Source: Tritrichomonas musculus
Taxonomy: Eukaryota; Parabasalia; Tritrichomonadida; Tritrichomonadidae
Length of the DNA stretch: 64,000 nucleotides
Assembly (NCBI GenBank): GCA_039105265.1
Contig: JAPFFF010000017.1
Coordinates: forward strand, 1,364,001 to 1,428,000
Reading direction: 5' to 3'
This document shows, one piece after another, positions 28,867-39,036 of the stretch; the first letter of the stretch is position 1, and the number at the start of each line of letters is the position of its first letter. The notes beneath the pieces are model-generated. The model had not been told where the DNA came from. It did not search any database and saw only the letters and a list, made by a program, of their open reading frames with translations. A program made the translations under genes and the position numbers.

Positions 28867-30210
28867 TTAAGGCTGATTATGAAATATAATCTTATATACA
28901 TAGTTTGCTATGTCCCAAATTGCAGGATTATCGTCAGAATATCTAACTTCTGAAAGAGCGTCTGATAATTCGTCTGTGGCTAAATCATCTATAGCTTCTT
29001 GATTTCCTGTTTTCTCAAAATATTTTACAATTGTTTGAAGAATTTTCAACATTTCATTTTTGCATCTAGCATCAACGATTGGAAAATATAGTGTAACAAT
29101 ATCAATAATACCTTTATCGAGAAATTGAGGAAGTAACTCTGATGGTCCTTCTGAAACAATTCTACAGACTATTTCGATGGCATATGAAGATATGGTTGTG
29201 CTTGTGTTAATTAAATTGAATAATCTATCAATAATTCCATTTTGAAACATAAATTCAATTACCGGAGCGTCATCAGCGACTGATAAACATAGATTTAGAC
29301 CTTCGAGCAGAATCTTTTCATTTGAACTACTTAAACTCTTCTCAAAGAAGCTCAAAGTATTTGATTTTTCCATAAATAAAAGGGGGCTTTTTACCCTCAT
29401 GTTAACCTCTTCAACAAGGCGGAGAGCTTCATAAAAAATTTCTGGATTTGCAAGAGCTTTTTCAAATAAGTTTCCAATCATTTGATAATTTTGAATGGAA
29501 TCAACTCCTTTTTTATTTTGACAATAATATCCGAGTATTGAATATAAGATTTGTAAATCAAATGGTTCCAAAATTTGAGATAAATCAAGAAAGTTGTTTA
29601 AAAATGGCTCGAAATTACTTCTAATACCTTTTTTACTAATTAAACTGTTTATCAGTATCAAAGCATTATGAATTAGATCTGGGTTGCTAAGCCAACTAAA
29701 AATCTCATCTTTGTGTTGAAAAACTAGCATTGCTGCAGTTAAATTTTGAGAAGAAATGAGTGAAAGTGCTTCAAAAGCTTCTTCGGAAGGAATCAACTGC
29801 CAAATAAAATTAATAAGAGCTGGATAATTTTCTGGCATGTTTTTATCGTCAGTTTGTTCATTAAAAGTATTATAAATCATAGTAATGATAATTAAAATAG
29901 TTTGATTAATTTCTGGCGTATTTTGTTGTTGTGTTGCGACATTAAAGATAAAATGGTGTAGTTGTGCCATAATTGGAGGTGGAAGATCATCAAACTTCAT
30001 GAATTGATTTCTGCTAATACATTTAGATATCTTTTGAAGAGATTCTAATCTTTTAGGAAATGATCCTGACTCGTCTTGAAAATATAATTGATTTATCAAA
30101 ATTTGAAGATCGTCTATAGTTAATTGATCATCGTCGTCATCATCATCATATGTTTCATCAACTATAATTTTTTTTTGTTTTGATTTATTTTGTTTAAACT
30201 TGCCTATCAT
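28867..30210 (-). CDS. Armadillo-type helical repeat protein (importin-alpha-like layout)
   Basis: The frame extends to 30240 but opens there with GTG; the ATG at 30208-30210 gives 447 residues. A basic N-terminus (KFKQNKSKQKK) and an acidic patch (DDDDDDD) precede repeated helical hairpins of about 40 residues that resemble armadillo repeats. Recognisable repeat pieces are LTAAMLVFQHKDEIFSWL, EKILLEGLNLCLSVAD and SYAIEIVCRIVSEGP. A basic N-terminus followed by ARM repeats is the layout of importin alpha, but the repeat motifs are weak and the N-terminal basic part is short. A generic ARM/HEAT scaffold is equally likely. It is transcribed in tandem with the coiled-coil gene downstream. Confidence 0.65.
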   Translation of the reverse strand: MIGKFKQNKSKQKKIIVDETYDDDDDDDQLTIDDLQILINQLYFQDESGSFPKRLESLQKISKCISRNQFMKFDDLPPPIMAQLHHFIFNVATQQQNTPEINQTILIIITMIYNTFNEQTDDKNMPENYPALINFIWQLIPSEEAFEALSLISSQNLTAAMLVFQHKDEIFSWLSNPDLIHNALILINSLISKKGIRSNFEPFLNNFLDLSQILEPFDLQILYSILGYYCQNKKGVDSIQNYQMIGNLFEKALANPEIFYEALRLVEEVNMRVKSPLLFMEKSNTLSFFEKSLSSSNEKILLEGLNLCLSVADDAPVIEFMFQNGIIDRLFNLINTSTTISSYAIEIVCRIVSEGPSELLPQFLDKGIIDIVTLYFPIVDARCKNEMLKILQTIVKYFEKTGNQEAIDDLATDELSDALSEVRYSDDNPAIWDIANYVYKIIFHNQP

Positions 30211-30431
30211 TATTAATCCAAGAAATTTTGTAAACCTCACAAAATTAAAATTTGGCCAAGCCTGAAAATAGAAATTTCACTCATTTTGAAGAATAAGAAT
30301 ATTAATAAAAGTTTAATCAAGTTGCTGAATAGATATGAATTGAATTTAATGATTTATATACAAATAAAACAAATGATTACATATGTGAACGTTTAAAAAA
30401 AAAACGAAGTTTTTATTTCTAAATTACAAGA

Positions 30432-31070
30432 ATGACTTTTGATCTTCCTAGTCAAAACTTCACTTTAATAATGCGTGATACCAAAAATTATGCTCCAATT
30501 ATTCGGAAAGATATGGCGGCAGCTAATGAAAAAGATCGTTCAATAGGTAACTTGTGTGAGCAATTAGCTGATAGCTGTAACTCTGCATCGAATAATCAAA
30601 GGCCAACCATCGAATCGGCATTAATTGGATTTGCAACAATTTTATGTCGTGTTGAACTATATCGTAAAGCACTATACCAAAGAATATTGCCCTTATCATC
30701 AAGTATTCTGGTTGATCCCTCTAATTCGATTCAACAGGTTAATGCAATTCTTAAAAAAAGAGATGTAGCAATGAAAAAAGCGCAAAGGCTCCCTCCACCA
30801 AATAACGATCCAAAAATTGCTCAAAATAATTTGTTAAGAACAGAAGCTACTAACCTTAATTCACAGGCTGTCCAAGAAGCTAGAAATTGGCAAAGTGGTT
30901 TTAACGTGAACTTGAAAAAATCATTAAGAGAATATGCTCATGCTCAGATGGAATTCGCTGCCAAAGCACTTGAACAATGGTCAAATTTCATTGAAGATTT
31001 AACTCTTCTTGACTTTAATCGAGATACAGATGAAATTGTAACAATGCTTGAAGAAGGCTCTGTTCAATAA
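30432..31070 (+). CDS. BAR-domain protein, CIBAR/FAM92-like
   Basis: The protein has 212 residues starting at ATG 30432. It is all-helical. The order of segments matches FAM92/CIBAR BAR domains: an initial helix, a LIGFATILCRVELYRKALYQ helix, ILPL, a KKRD helix, a segment rich in Asn/Ala (LLRTEATNLNSQAVQEA), and a final helix REYAHAQMEFAAKALEQW followed by an acidic tail with LLDFNRDTDEI. CIBAR proteins bend membranes at the ciliary base and annulus, which would suit a flagellate. Length is near the BAR domain alone (human CIBAR1 has about 290 residues including a tail). Assignment is from the pattern only; other BAR subfamilies are possible. Confidence 0.6.
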   Translation: MTFDLPSQNFTLIMRDTKNYAPIIRKDMAAANEKDRSIGNLCEQLADSCNSASNNQRPTIESALIGFATILCRVELYRKALYQRILPLSSSILVDPSNSIQQVNAILKKRDVAMKKAQRLPPPNNDPKIAQNNLLRTEATNLNSQAVQEARNWQSGFNVNLKKSLREYAHAQMEFAAKALEQWSNFIEDLTLLDFNRDTDEIVTMLEEGSVQ

Positions 31071-31284
31071 GTTACTTATTACAGATTAAATGTTTTATTG
31101 TTTTTCATTCTTAATATATTTCTACTTTAAAAGATAACCGGCATATATAAAAACAGCAAACAAAACTGTTGCGATATGCTCAAATTGATAAATAAGATTG
31201 CGTAGTGAAAAAAAAAATATAAGGTATAAATGTTATTATATTTCAAATCATTTTTAAAGAATCATATCATATTAACTATCTAAC

Positions 31285-32076
31285 TTAATGTTTTGTGAAA
31301 CACCATATCATCTTCCTTCCTGGTTCTCTTGCAGCAACAAGTTCATATTCACTTCCATAATCGTTGAAAACTTGGGCTTCATGAACTGCAAGAGGTGAAT
31401 TTGTTCCTGCATGGCGGACGAGAACCGGCTTGTCCAACTCGACGGGTTCGCCCTCCATATCAAATGAAGTATCTCTTCCAATACTATCAATTTTCCATAC
31501 GCAATGAAAATCAAGTTTTTCAGTAGAGTAGACAAGTTGCTTTCTGGAAACACGACTGAAATGTGACCAATCAAGCTTGGTTGAAGCAAGATAAAACGGA
31601 CTTGAGCCTATTGCATCTGTAGTTGACAGAATGAATTGATCACCATAATGAACTATATCATCCTCACCTTCGCTTGCAGGTATTGTAAGGAGATCACGAC
31701 CATTTTCTTCATATTTTTTAAGTATCCAAACATTCCTAGCGGTTGTTTCAAGTTGCTGGCTACCAGAGCAAGAATATAGTCCTTCTTCGACATTTTCAGC
31801 ATCACCAGGGTCGCAAGCAACAAAACATTTCATCTCAACGTTAGCAATGCGAATCATTTGTCCATAATGAAGATATTGATCATTACTTTCAGAAGAGGTA
31901 TCGATTGATTTCATATCAACAGTTGCAAGGTTCTGTCTAATTCTTTGAATAGTTAATGTACCTTTTTCTTTTTTCTCGAGGAATTCTCTCATTTTTTCAT
32001 CTTCAAGAACTGATTCTTCAAACCAGTTTCCATTTCTTGTCTTGCAGCTAAATCTTCCACGGTCAGTTCCCTGCAT
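31285..32076 (-). CDS. CFAP161: Cilia- and flagella-associated protein 161
   Basis: The protein has 263 residues with an ATG start (CAT at 32074-32076). The N-terminal block GNWFEESVLEDEKMREFLEK followed by GTLTIQRIRQNL matches CFAP161 closely. Two HYG motifs follow (YLHYGQMIRIAN and IVHYGDQFILS), as in the family, then a beta-rich region with an FHCVWKID strand, LVRHAGTNSPLAVHE and a C-terminal WCF. CFAP161 is a microtubule inner protein of axonemal doublets. A length of about 260-300 is normal. Some residues before GNWFEE are not matched to the family. The gene implies a motile flagellum. A 93-residue antisense-frame reading inside it is a shadow. Confidence 0.9.
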   Translation of the reverse strand: MQGTDRGRFSCKTRNGNWFEESVLEDEKMREFLEKKEKGTLTIQRIRQNLATVDMKSIDTSSESNDQYLHYGQMIRIANVEMKCFVACDPGDAENVEEGLYSCSGSQQLETTARNVWILKKYEENGRDLLTIPASEGEDDIVHYGDQFILSTTDAIGSSPFYLASTKLDWSHFSRVSRKQLVYSTEKLDFHCVWKIDSIGRDTSFDMEGEPVELDKPVLVRHAGTNSPLAVHEAQVFNDYGSEYELVAAREPGRKMIWCFTKH

Positions 32077-33119
32077 AAAAGAATATTTTAAATGAATACG
32101 TTATTTATATTTTTATTTGGTCTTTTGATTTCACCATTAACGTATAATCATAAAGCCCAAAAAAAATCATTTTTTTTTCAGTTTATAAAATAATTGGTAT
32201 TGTGCTTTTGGTGTTTTGATTTATTATTTACTTTCACGAGCTGTATAAAATTATTATTATTATATATATGCATTGCATAAACAAATTTGATTATTTTTTT
32301 TTTCATAGAAATAATTTTTTTCTCCAAAAAGGTTGATAAATATATAATTTGTAAATGTTAAGCATATGTAATCATATTTTAAAAGAATTTCACAACTTAT
32401 CTCTCAATATATAAATAGGGATTTCTTGAGAAAAAATCATCATATTTACTTTGATTATGTATATGCAGTATATATTTGATATACAAGCATAATTTAAAAA
32501 AAGTCATGAATTTAATAATTTGAATTTTAATAGATTAAGTGTAGAAATAGATTATTTCATGATTTATTATTCAACATAACAACAGAGAAATATATATTGC
32601 AATAAAAAGTGCATAAATATTCAGAATCAGTTTTTTTTTTATATTATAAAAAAATTTAGTCTATAATGTAGGATCTCAATAGTTAAATTGAATTAAAAAT
32701 AATAATTATTGCAATTGTAATGATTCTTATCATTATGAAAAAAAAATTATAAAAAAAGAGTCATTACTTAAATAATATTATTTAAGTAATCTAATAACAA
32801 TTTTAATTCCGATTTGTCTTTTTTGTCTGCTCGTTTGTTCGAAAATTTAACGAAGTAATATACAAGTAAAAAAATTTTATGATTTTATGAAAATGTTCTA
32901 TGTTAATAATATCAATTTATAGTTTTAAACGTTTTTTATCTTTATTGATATTATATTTTATAGAATTACAATATAGCATTTGATATTAATAATTATTTAT
33001 ATATATAATAATAATAAATATTAAGAAATAAAATTAATTTATATGAAGAAAATTATTAATATATAATTTTTTTTTTAGTATTTAAATTTTTAATATATTG
33101 AAAATTCAAAGAGAAGTTA
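32077..33119. other. AT-rich intergenic region
   Basis: About 1 kb of very AT-rich sequence with homopolymers and short TA repeats (32252-32264, 32998-33010). No frame of interest. It ends at the TA target of the second mariner copy. Confidence 0.5.
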
Positions 33120-33861
33120 TAGTGTTCCTAAAAAATATTGATAAGAAATGAATTCAATAGTTAATCGTCGTTAACAAAAGTTATTTTATTTTTAAAATTT
33201 TTAATTTAAAAAGTTAAATTTCTTATCAATATTTTTTCGGCAATTGAAAAAGTTGATTTTTTATTAAAAATTAAAATTAAAATCTTACTTGATTGCCTTG
33301 CACTTCGAGGCATTGTTTCAATTTCTTTGGAAAAGAATCAATCAAAGAATTGTTTGTTGCTAAACTTAGATTATTCCATATAAAGAATAAAATTTGTGTT
33401 CAGGAAACATTTGCCATTTCAGCTCCAGGGATTTCAGGAAACATTATTGCTTTAACGCATATGAAATACTTGATTTCATTTGTTAATATTTGTGGTCGGC
33501 AAGGTTGTGTTTTTTCTGGTCTCCCTTCATCAATCTATTTAGCTACTGCTTTGACGCAATTTAACGAAATACTTAATGCATCAGCTGTTTTGCTTTTATT
33601 AAAATTGTGCGATTGCAGAACCACTTGCGATTAAATTATAGCGTTCGTTTGTATTTTTTGGTAAAGAAAACAAATAAATAAAAGGTCAAAAGATTGACCA
33701 ACAATTGATTCTTAAATTAATGAATAGGTCATTAAATTTGAATGAATTTGAAAGAAATTTTAAAAATCTCTCAAATTATTTTTAAATAAATTTTCTCAAT
33801 TTTTTCAATGAAACATGAAAATTTCTCTCAATTTTCTTATCAATATTTTTTAGGACCACTA
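33120..33861 (-). mobile_element. 742-bp non-autonomous mariner/Tc1-type element, copy 2
   Basis: Same length and near-identical sequence as 23887-24628 but in the opposite orientation. The ends are TAGTGTTCC at the left and the complement of TAGTGGTCC at the right, with TA flanks at 33118-33119 and 33862-33863. The decayed helix-turn-helix transposase part reads on the minus strand and has the same stop codons as copy 1. A few substitutions separate the copies, for example around 33700-33725. Confidence 0.85.
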
Positions 33862-34367
33862 TAGTTTTTTATTTATAAAAAAAAATTTTTTAAAGTGATA
33901 TTTCTTTATTCTTTATATACACTTATTTTTTAATATTAATTGAAAATAAAACATATAATTTATTAAAATTTTTCATAGTTTTTCAACTTGAAATAATTCA
34001 TTAATTATTTTATTTTTAAATCATCATTATCTATTGATTTGAAATTTAAAATTGCATACAACTATAAAAATAATTAATTTTAATATATATGTAATATATA
34101 AAATCATTTTATATTTTTTTAATTAATTTTGCATTCCAAAAATTATGATATTTTTTATATTTGTGATAAATTTTTTCAATTGCTCAATTAAATTATCATG
34201 AACAATATAAAAAATAATTCACAAAAAAATTTGAATTAAATCGTTCAAAGGATCTAACAAAATTTGATTGATAAACATTTTCAATGTTATATTTTGTTCA
34301 CGGTTAATGGAAAATTGAGAAGAAAATCAATTATTAATTCCATTCAAAACTGATAAAAAAAAAAAAA
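33862..34367. other. Upstream region of the E2F-like gene
   Basis: AT-rich with no gene. A CCATTCAAAACT sequence at about 34340-34351 resembles the CATTCAAAA seen before the TOR start and may be an initiator. The ATG is preceded by a poly-A run. Confidence 0.35.
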
Positions 34368-35351
34368 ATGGATAGACCAGCTATTTATAGCTTCGAAATT
34401 TCTTCACCTTGTGAATTTGTTCAGCCTCCATGCTCAATTGTCTGCTCCGATCCATTCAATGAGCCTATGTCACACCAGCAATTCCTTTGCCAGCAAGATT
34501 TTCTTTCTTCAAGTCCGAATATGATCTATATAAATGGAGACTATTATTTTAAGAACATCATTTCATTTAATGCCCCTTGTTCTAGTTCCCCTAGCTTTAT
34601 TGGTGCTCATCCGAAATATGATCTAGATATTAAGCCATCTTTCTTATTTCAAGAAAAAGTATGCAAGCATATAAAATGCTCATCTGAGAAAAGCGTTCTT
34701 AATCCAAGCTTAATTCCCAAAAAAGAAAAAGCCAAAAAAACTTCAATAACAGAAACTCTTAATATGAAGGATGCTGTCCAAGAAATGGAAAGAAAAATAG
34801 GTCAAAAACTTTCATTAAATTACTTTTGTGAGAAGTTTAATATCAAACGGAGAGTTTTATTCGATTTTCTCTCCATTATGAACGGGCTGCATATATGCAC
34901 AAGATATTCTAACGAAGAATTTCAGTGGAATGGAACCAAATTGGACTATACATTATTATCTAAAATTAAGAAAAATTCCAAACAAGATAATCGTCCAATA
35001 AGGCAAATTTTCATTTGTAATGATAAAATAGGTCTCAATTTTGTATGTTTTAATTTGATATCTTTGTTCATTTACTTGAATTGTTCTGTCCTCGATCTAA
35101 AAAAAGTTGCTAAACTTTTTGCTCCATCTGGACCCGCATTGAGAACAATGTTAAGGAAAATGTACACAATATCTTCATCTCTAGAAACAATTGGATTTAT
35201 TAGCCGAACTGGAAAGCCTGCAGAAATTAAACTTTCGGAAATATTTTTCAAATCTACGGCAAATGATGTTGCAATTTCATCACTTCTCAACTCTTATAAT
35301 GAAGATGAAATTATATATGATAGGAGAAGGAAAGAATTTGATTCACTTTAG
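34368..35351 (+). CDS. E2F-like transcription factor with two winged-helix domains
   Basis: The protein has 327 residues; the ATG at 34368 follows a poly-A run. The first winged helix (about 140-192) reads LNYFCEKFNIKRRVLFDFLS then NGLHICTRYSNEEFQWNG, matching the E2F/DP form with the RRxYD helix altered to RRVLFDF and the NEIQW end altered to NEEFQW. The second (about 235-305) carries RKMYTISSSLETIGFI, matching RRLYDIANVL-L-LI. Two DNA-binding domains in one chain is the layout of atypical E2F7/8, which repress S-phase genes without a DP partner. The altered RRxYD motifs may change sequence specificity. The N-terminal 130 residues are Ser/Pro/Cys-rich and unstructured. Classical dimerisation and Rb-binding parts are not seen. 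Confidence 0.7.
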   Translation: MDRPAIYSFEISSPCEFVQPPCSIVCSDPFNEPMSHQQFLCQQDFLSSSPNMIYINGDYYFKNIISFNAPCSSSPSFIGAHPKYDLDIKPSFLFQEKVCKHIKCSSEKSVLNPSLIPKKEKAKKTSITETLNMKDAVQEMERKIGQKLSLNYFCEKFNIKRRVLFDFLSIMNGLHICTRYSNEEFQWNGTKLDYTLLSKIKKNSKQDNRPIRQIFICNDKIGLNFVCFNLISLFIYLNCSVLDLKKVAKLFAPSGPALRTMLRKMYTISSSLETIGFISRTGKPAEIKLSEIFFKSTANDVAISSLLNSYNEDEIIYDRRRKEFDSL

Positions 35352-35467
35352 CTTAATTAATTGATAATTCTACATTTTTCATATTAATCATGTATTTAAT
35401 TACTTAAAAAATAAATTTAGTAAAAAAAAAAAAAATGTATATTCTTTTATTCTTATTTTATGCCCTC
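35352..35467. other. 3' flank of the E2F-like gene
   Basis: AT-rich flank with a poly-A run (35422-35435). It marks the left edge of a 7-kb region without intact genes. Confidence 0.4.
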
Positions 35468-35471
35468 TTAA

Positions 35472-36511
35472 GGTACAAATCATAGGTCTGCCAAAATAAC
35501 GTATTTGTCAAAAACATAAAGCCAAATTTAAAAAAACGCTAGAAACTTCCCAAACTTATATATTTGTTTCATGATCGTATAATTAAGAAAATATCTAAAT
35601 TTGGTATGAATTCTTGAGTTGGATTTTTTTTTATAATCATTTTTTTTGAAATTTGAATTTAAAATAATTATATCCTGCTATATATTTAATTTATGTGTTA
35701 TTTTATTACTTTTTTAGTTTATAATTATTTATAATATATATAAATATAATAAAAATTAAGAAATTTTTAATTATTCATCAGTGAATTGATGGAAAAAATT
35801 TAATACAATTTTGGAAAAAATAGAAGATCAAATTTCCTTTTTATTTTTATTTTATTATATTACAAAAACTTATATAACAACAAAAGTCTACTTAAAAATG
35901 AAAAAGAAGAAGAAAATCTTAAAAGAAAAAATCCCAAACTTTTTCAAAAAGAATTGAATTTTGTATTTTTTTAAAATGCATTTTTCATGTTAAACAAAAT
36001 AAATATTTATTTATTAATGATTATATTAAATTTAATACAATATTATATATATAGATAAACATAAATAATTATCTTTTTTATGATAATTATAGGATATATT
36101 AATATTTTTTATTTTAAAGAAAAAACATAAATTTCACAAAACTCAACTCAAGAAATTGGATGAAACTTGGTAAACAGAATATATAGACATCCTATAATAT
36201 TATATATCAAATAGAAGATATTCCTACGTTTTTTTATTTTTTTTGACAAAACTCGTTATTCTGGCCGACCTATTACAAATCCAGTACGTTATTTTTTGAA
36301 TAGGAGAACGTTTATTATTTGAATAGTTGCATATCTCTGAAAAAGTTTAAATTGACTAGGTTTGTTTTTGACACTTATTTTACAATTTAAATAAACATTA
36401 TAACATGTTATATGAAATGGATGAAAATAATCGTTTTTTATTTAACATGTCATCTTATTTTTTGAGAATGTCAAAAAAAATTGCGGTTACTAAACGTACT
36501 GGATTTGTACC
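35472..36511. mobile_element. Possible TTAA-flanked element (about 1.04 kb)
   Basis: GGTACAAATC at 35472-35481 is matched exactly in reverse by GATTTGTACC at 36502-36511, and TTAA lies immediately outside both ends (35468-35471, 36512-36515). A second inverted match, ATAGGTCTGCCAAAATAACG near the left end, pairs with about 36252-36273 inside the right part. A TTAA target is typical of piggyBac-type elements. No transposase frame remains. Confidence 0.45.
36274..36509. mobile_element. 236-bp element with 17-bp perfect terminal inverted repeats
   Basis: TACAAATCCAGTACGTT at 36274-36290 is matched perfectly by its reverse complement at 36493-36509. The inside is AT-rich and non-coding. It shares its right end with the TTAA-flanked element, so it may be a nested or deletion form of the same family. 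No clear target duplication. Confidence 0.55.
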
Positions 36512-37210
36512 TTAACTGATATCGGCAAATAATTCGGGTAATCGTATTTTCTTACACCACTTTTTGAAAACTTTTAAACTTTTTGAATATTTTTTAATAC
36601 TTTTTTTATTCCATTTTTGCTATATTATGCATAATTATATAGATCAAATAGCTTCCCGATTCATCCGGCAATTCAAGGAACCAGATTCGGGTTCGTGCAG
36701 CCCCGTGGTGATCATTGGTGTGTATATTCCTGAAAAATTATATAAAAATAAACAAATTAATATCAAAAAAAGTAAATTGTTATAATTTTAAGGTAAAGTT
36801 TAAATTTGACGATTTTTTTGGTTAAATTTCTTAACATAGTAAGTCAAATTTCACCTTATGATGGCGGTTTTTACTTTCAATGAGTAGCTACTCATGGATA
36901 GAAAAACCATTCAAAAAGTGGCGTAGAAAAAAACGATTGCCCAAATAATTCAATATTAAATGTTTACTTATTTTAGTAACGATCTCAAGAATTTTTTTTT
37001 TATTATTTTTATATTGTAAAAGATCTTATTATTTTAGATTGAAATGAGTTACCTCATATGAGAAAAAAGTAGGTATTGTGTACTCTGTACATTTTGCGGT
37101 CATGTACTCTCAGAGTGTATTTTTTATAAACCTCTTGTGTACTCCCAATAATAAAAAGTTTGCTTTTTTGGTTTAATTTAATATATTTATCTTATAACAT
37201 GTATAATAAA
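36512..37210. other. Non-coding repeat-rich stretch
   Basis: No supported gene. A 73-residue frame at 36564-36785 is low-complexity and lacks a recognisable family. The stretch 36650-36715 is less AT-rich than its surroundings and may be a gene fragment. Confidence 0.35.
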
Positions 37211-38044
37211 GGATCAACCTAGGCTTTTGTGTCCAAACGAGTTTGTATTCAAAAAGTATCCAATGGATACTCATTTTTGTTCGTTATTTTTTGAGAGAAT
37301 TTGAAGATCCAAAATAGCCAAAATGGACACTTTAATTCAATCTTGGATACACCTTTCAATTTTCATTGATTATTTTGAATGTATATTTCGTTTGACCAAT
37401 TATATCGCTCCAAATTTACATTGAATTTTATTTTTTATTTCAAATGTTGATCTTCTTGGTCAAAATCATTCTTAGTGAATTTGAAAAGTTTATAATTCAT
37501 ATTTGAGAGGTTTTTTAAAAATTAAGAATAGTATGTGTTTAAGGCATTTATTATTGCTTTTTTTCTGATATTAATGAGTTTATTAAAGTAAAAATAAAGT
37601 ATCCAATAAAAAATTTTTTGGATACTTCAACACAAATCTTTGAATAAAATACTAAATAAAAAAGCAGTTTTTTGTCCACAAAAAGTGACAGCTTTTTACA
37701 AAAAGTCGAAAATGGACACTCAGTTCACTGGATACAAAAGCCTAGGGATCAACTAAAGTATAGTTCTTTTCTGAAGAACCTTCAGAAAAAATAATCTAAA
37801 TAAAATAATTGAAAAAACAAATCTTTTTATATTTTTACCGAGACTACATACAGCCTATCGGGCATCGAGGGAGGCTGAGCGAAGCGAAGCCGAGTCGAGA
37901 ACCCGCGGCTGACTGTAAGAATCGGTATTAATTTTGTAACATAAAAAGATTATTTTTTTATTATTTTTATTTGATTATTTTTTCTGAATGATTTTCACTT
38001 TTTGAATGAGACTCAGAAAAGACTAACTATATTTGAGTTGATCC
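37211..38044. repeat. Fold-back (long inverted repeat) with GC-rich core, split by the 8-bp-duplication element
   Basis: Reading from GGATCAACTAAAGTATAGTT (37746) inward pairs imperfectly with the complement of the end at 38044 (GTTGATCC). Matching blocks are TATAGTT, CTTTTCTGA, CAGAAAAAATAATC and AATCTTTTTAT. The stem closes around 37838-37927 with TACCGA/TCGGTA and CAGCC/GGCTG. The apex (37855-37910) is strongly GC-rich, with GCGAAGCGAAGC and CGAGTCGAGAACCCGCGG, unlike everything nearby. The 527-bp element has inserted at the outer end of the left arm. Confidence 0.6.
37219..37745. mobile_element. 527-bp terminal-inverted-repeat element with 8-bp target duplication
   Basis: The ends are CTAGGCTTTTGTGTCC (37219-37234) and GGATACAAAAGCCTAG (37730-37745). 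They are flanked by a perfect direct repeat GGATCAAC at 37211-37218 and 37746-37753. An 8-bp duplication is typical of hAT elements. The inside has several short TGGATAC/TGGACAC repeats and no open frame, so it is a non-autonomous element. Confidence 0.75.
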
Positions 38045-38079
38045 ATGATTAAAACAAATTGGTAGAAATATTGTTGAAA

Positions 38080-39036
38080 GAACATAGGAAACTCTCGAGA
38101 TATGTCGATATGATTCGAAATTAATAATATATACTCACTATAGATAGTTATTGATGATTTCAGATTTAAAGCAAAATCGCGGCGGAGAGTCTTTCAAAAA
38201 GTTGTGATTTTCATAACGAGTCTCCAGACGTAAATGTAAAAATGTTTCAAAATTTATGGTATTATAAGAATATACATTGCAAGCATCTTAATATATATCA
38301 ATTGTTATATTTTTATTAGCTTCGCTTTGCATGAGTTACTAATAAAATATATTTGAAAAATTTGATTTTTGTATTTTTACATTAAATGTCAGAAAAAAAA
38401 ATAGGTGTACCTACATAGTCAGTATAACAATAATTGCATTACTGTATTGTATATGATTATAAAATTATAGGATTGAATGCTTATTGTATATAGAGTAATA
38501 ACCAAAAACTCCTATCCGTGAAGAATGAGATTTTTTATATTAAGATAAAAATACAAAAAAACTCGTTACTAACAGTATCGGCCAAAATTCAATATTTTTA
38601 CCCAAAAATTGGTTATTTGTCTTATTATGATGTTAAAAACACGATTAAGCAAAAAAATTGCGCATTATAAGTATATATCCCGAGATAAAGCGATTTACAC
38701 TATTTTTAGCCGATTTTACGATTTTTTTTGGAAAAAACGATTCCAGAACAGAGCCAACGAATGATCGGTCTATTACATTTATCTTAAATAGTAGTATACA
38801 TTGTATTATATATTATATTAAATTTTTAGAAAAATAGTCCTCCTAATTTTCGAGAAAAGTCAATTACAAAATATAGTACATTTGAATTGAAATTCCTCTC
38901 AATTTTGGCAACTTTCTTTGATCATATCTCAGTATATACGCGAAATTAGGGAAATGTTTTCTATTAAAATATTCTTATAATATGATATACTTTATTATAT
39001 ATTAATTTCAAAAGATTATGAGAGTTCCCTATGTTC
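38080..39036. mobile_element. 957-bp element with 9-bp target duplication (MULE-like)
   Basis: The ends are GAACATAGGAAACTCTC (38080-38096) and the complement of GAACATAGGGAACTCTC (39020-39036), one mismatch. They are flanked by a perfect 9-bp direct repeat TTGTTGAAA at 38071-38079 and 39037-39045. A 9-bp duplication points to the Mutator/MULE superfamily. No transposase frame is left, so it is non-autonomous. GC-richer islands occur near 38177-38232 and 38700-38775. Confidence 0.75.

Noticed and set aside
36564-36785. 73-residue frame in the transposon region
   Set aside because: Low complexity with no recognisable domain. The GC-richer part was checked by eye for a tRNA cloverleaf and none was found.
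37855-37915. GC-rich core as an RNA gene
   Set aside because: It lacks tRNA or snRNA signatures and sits at the apex of a fold-back; a mobile-element or structural role is more likely.
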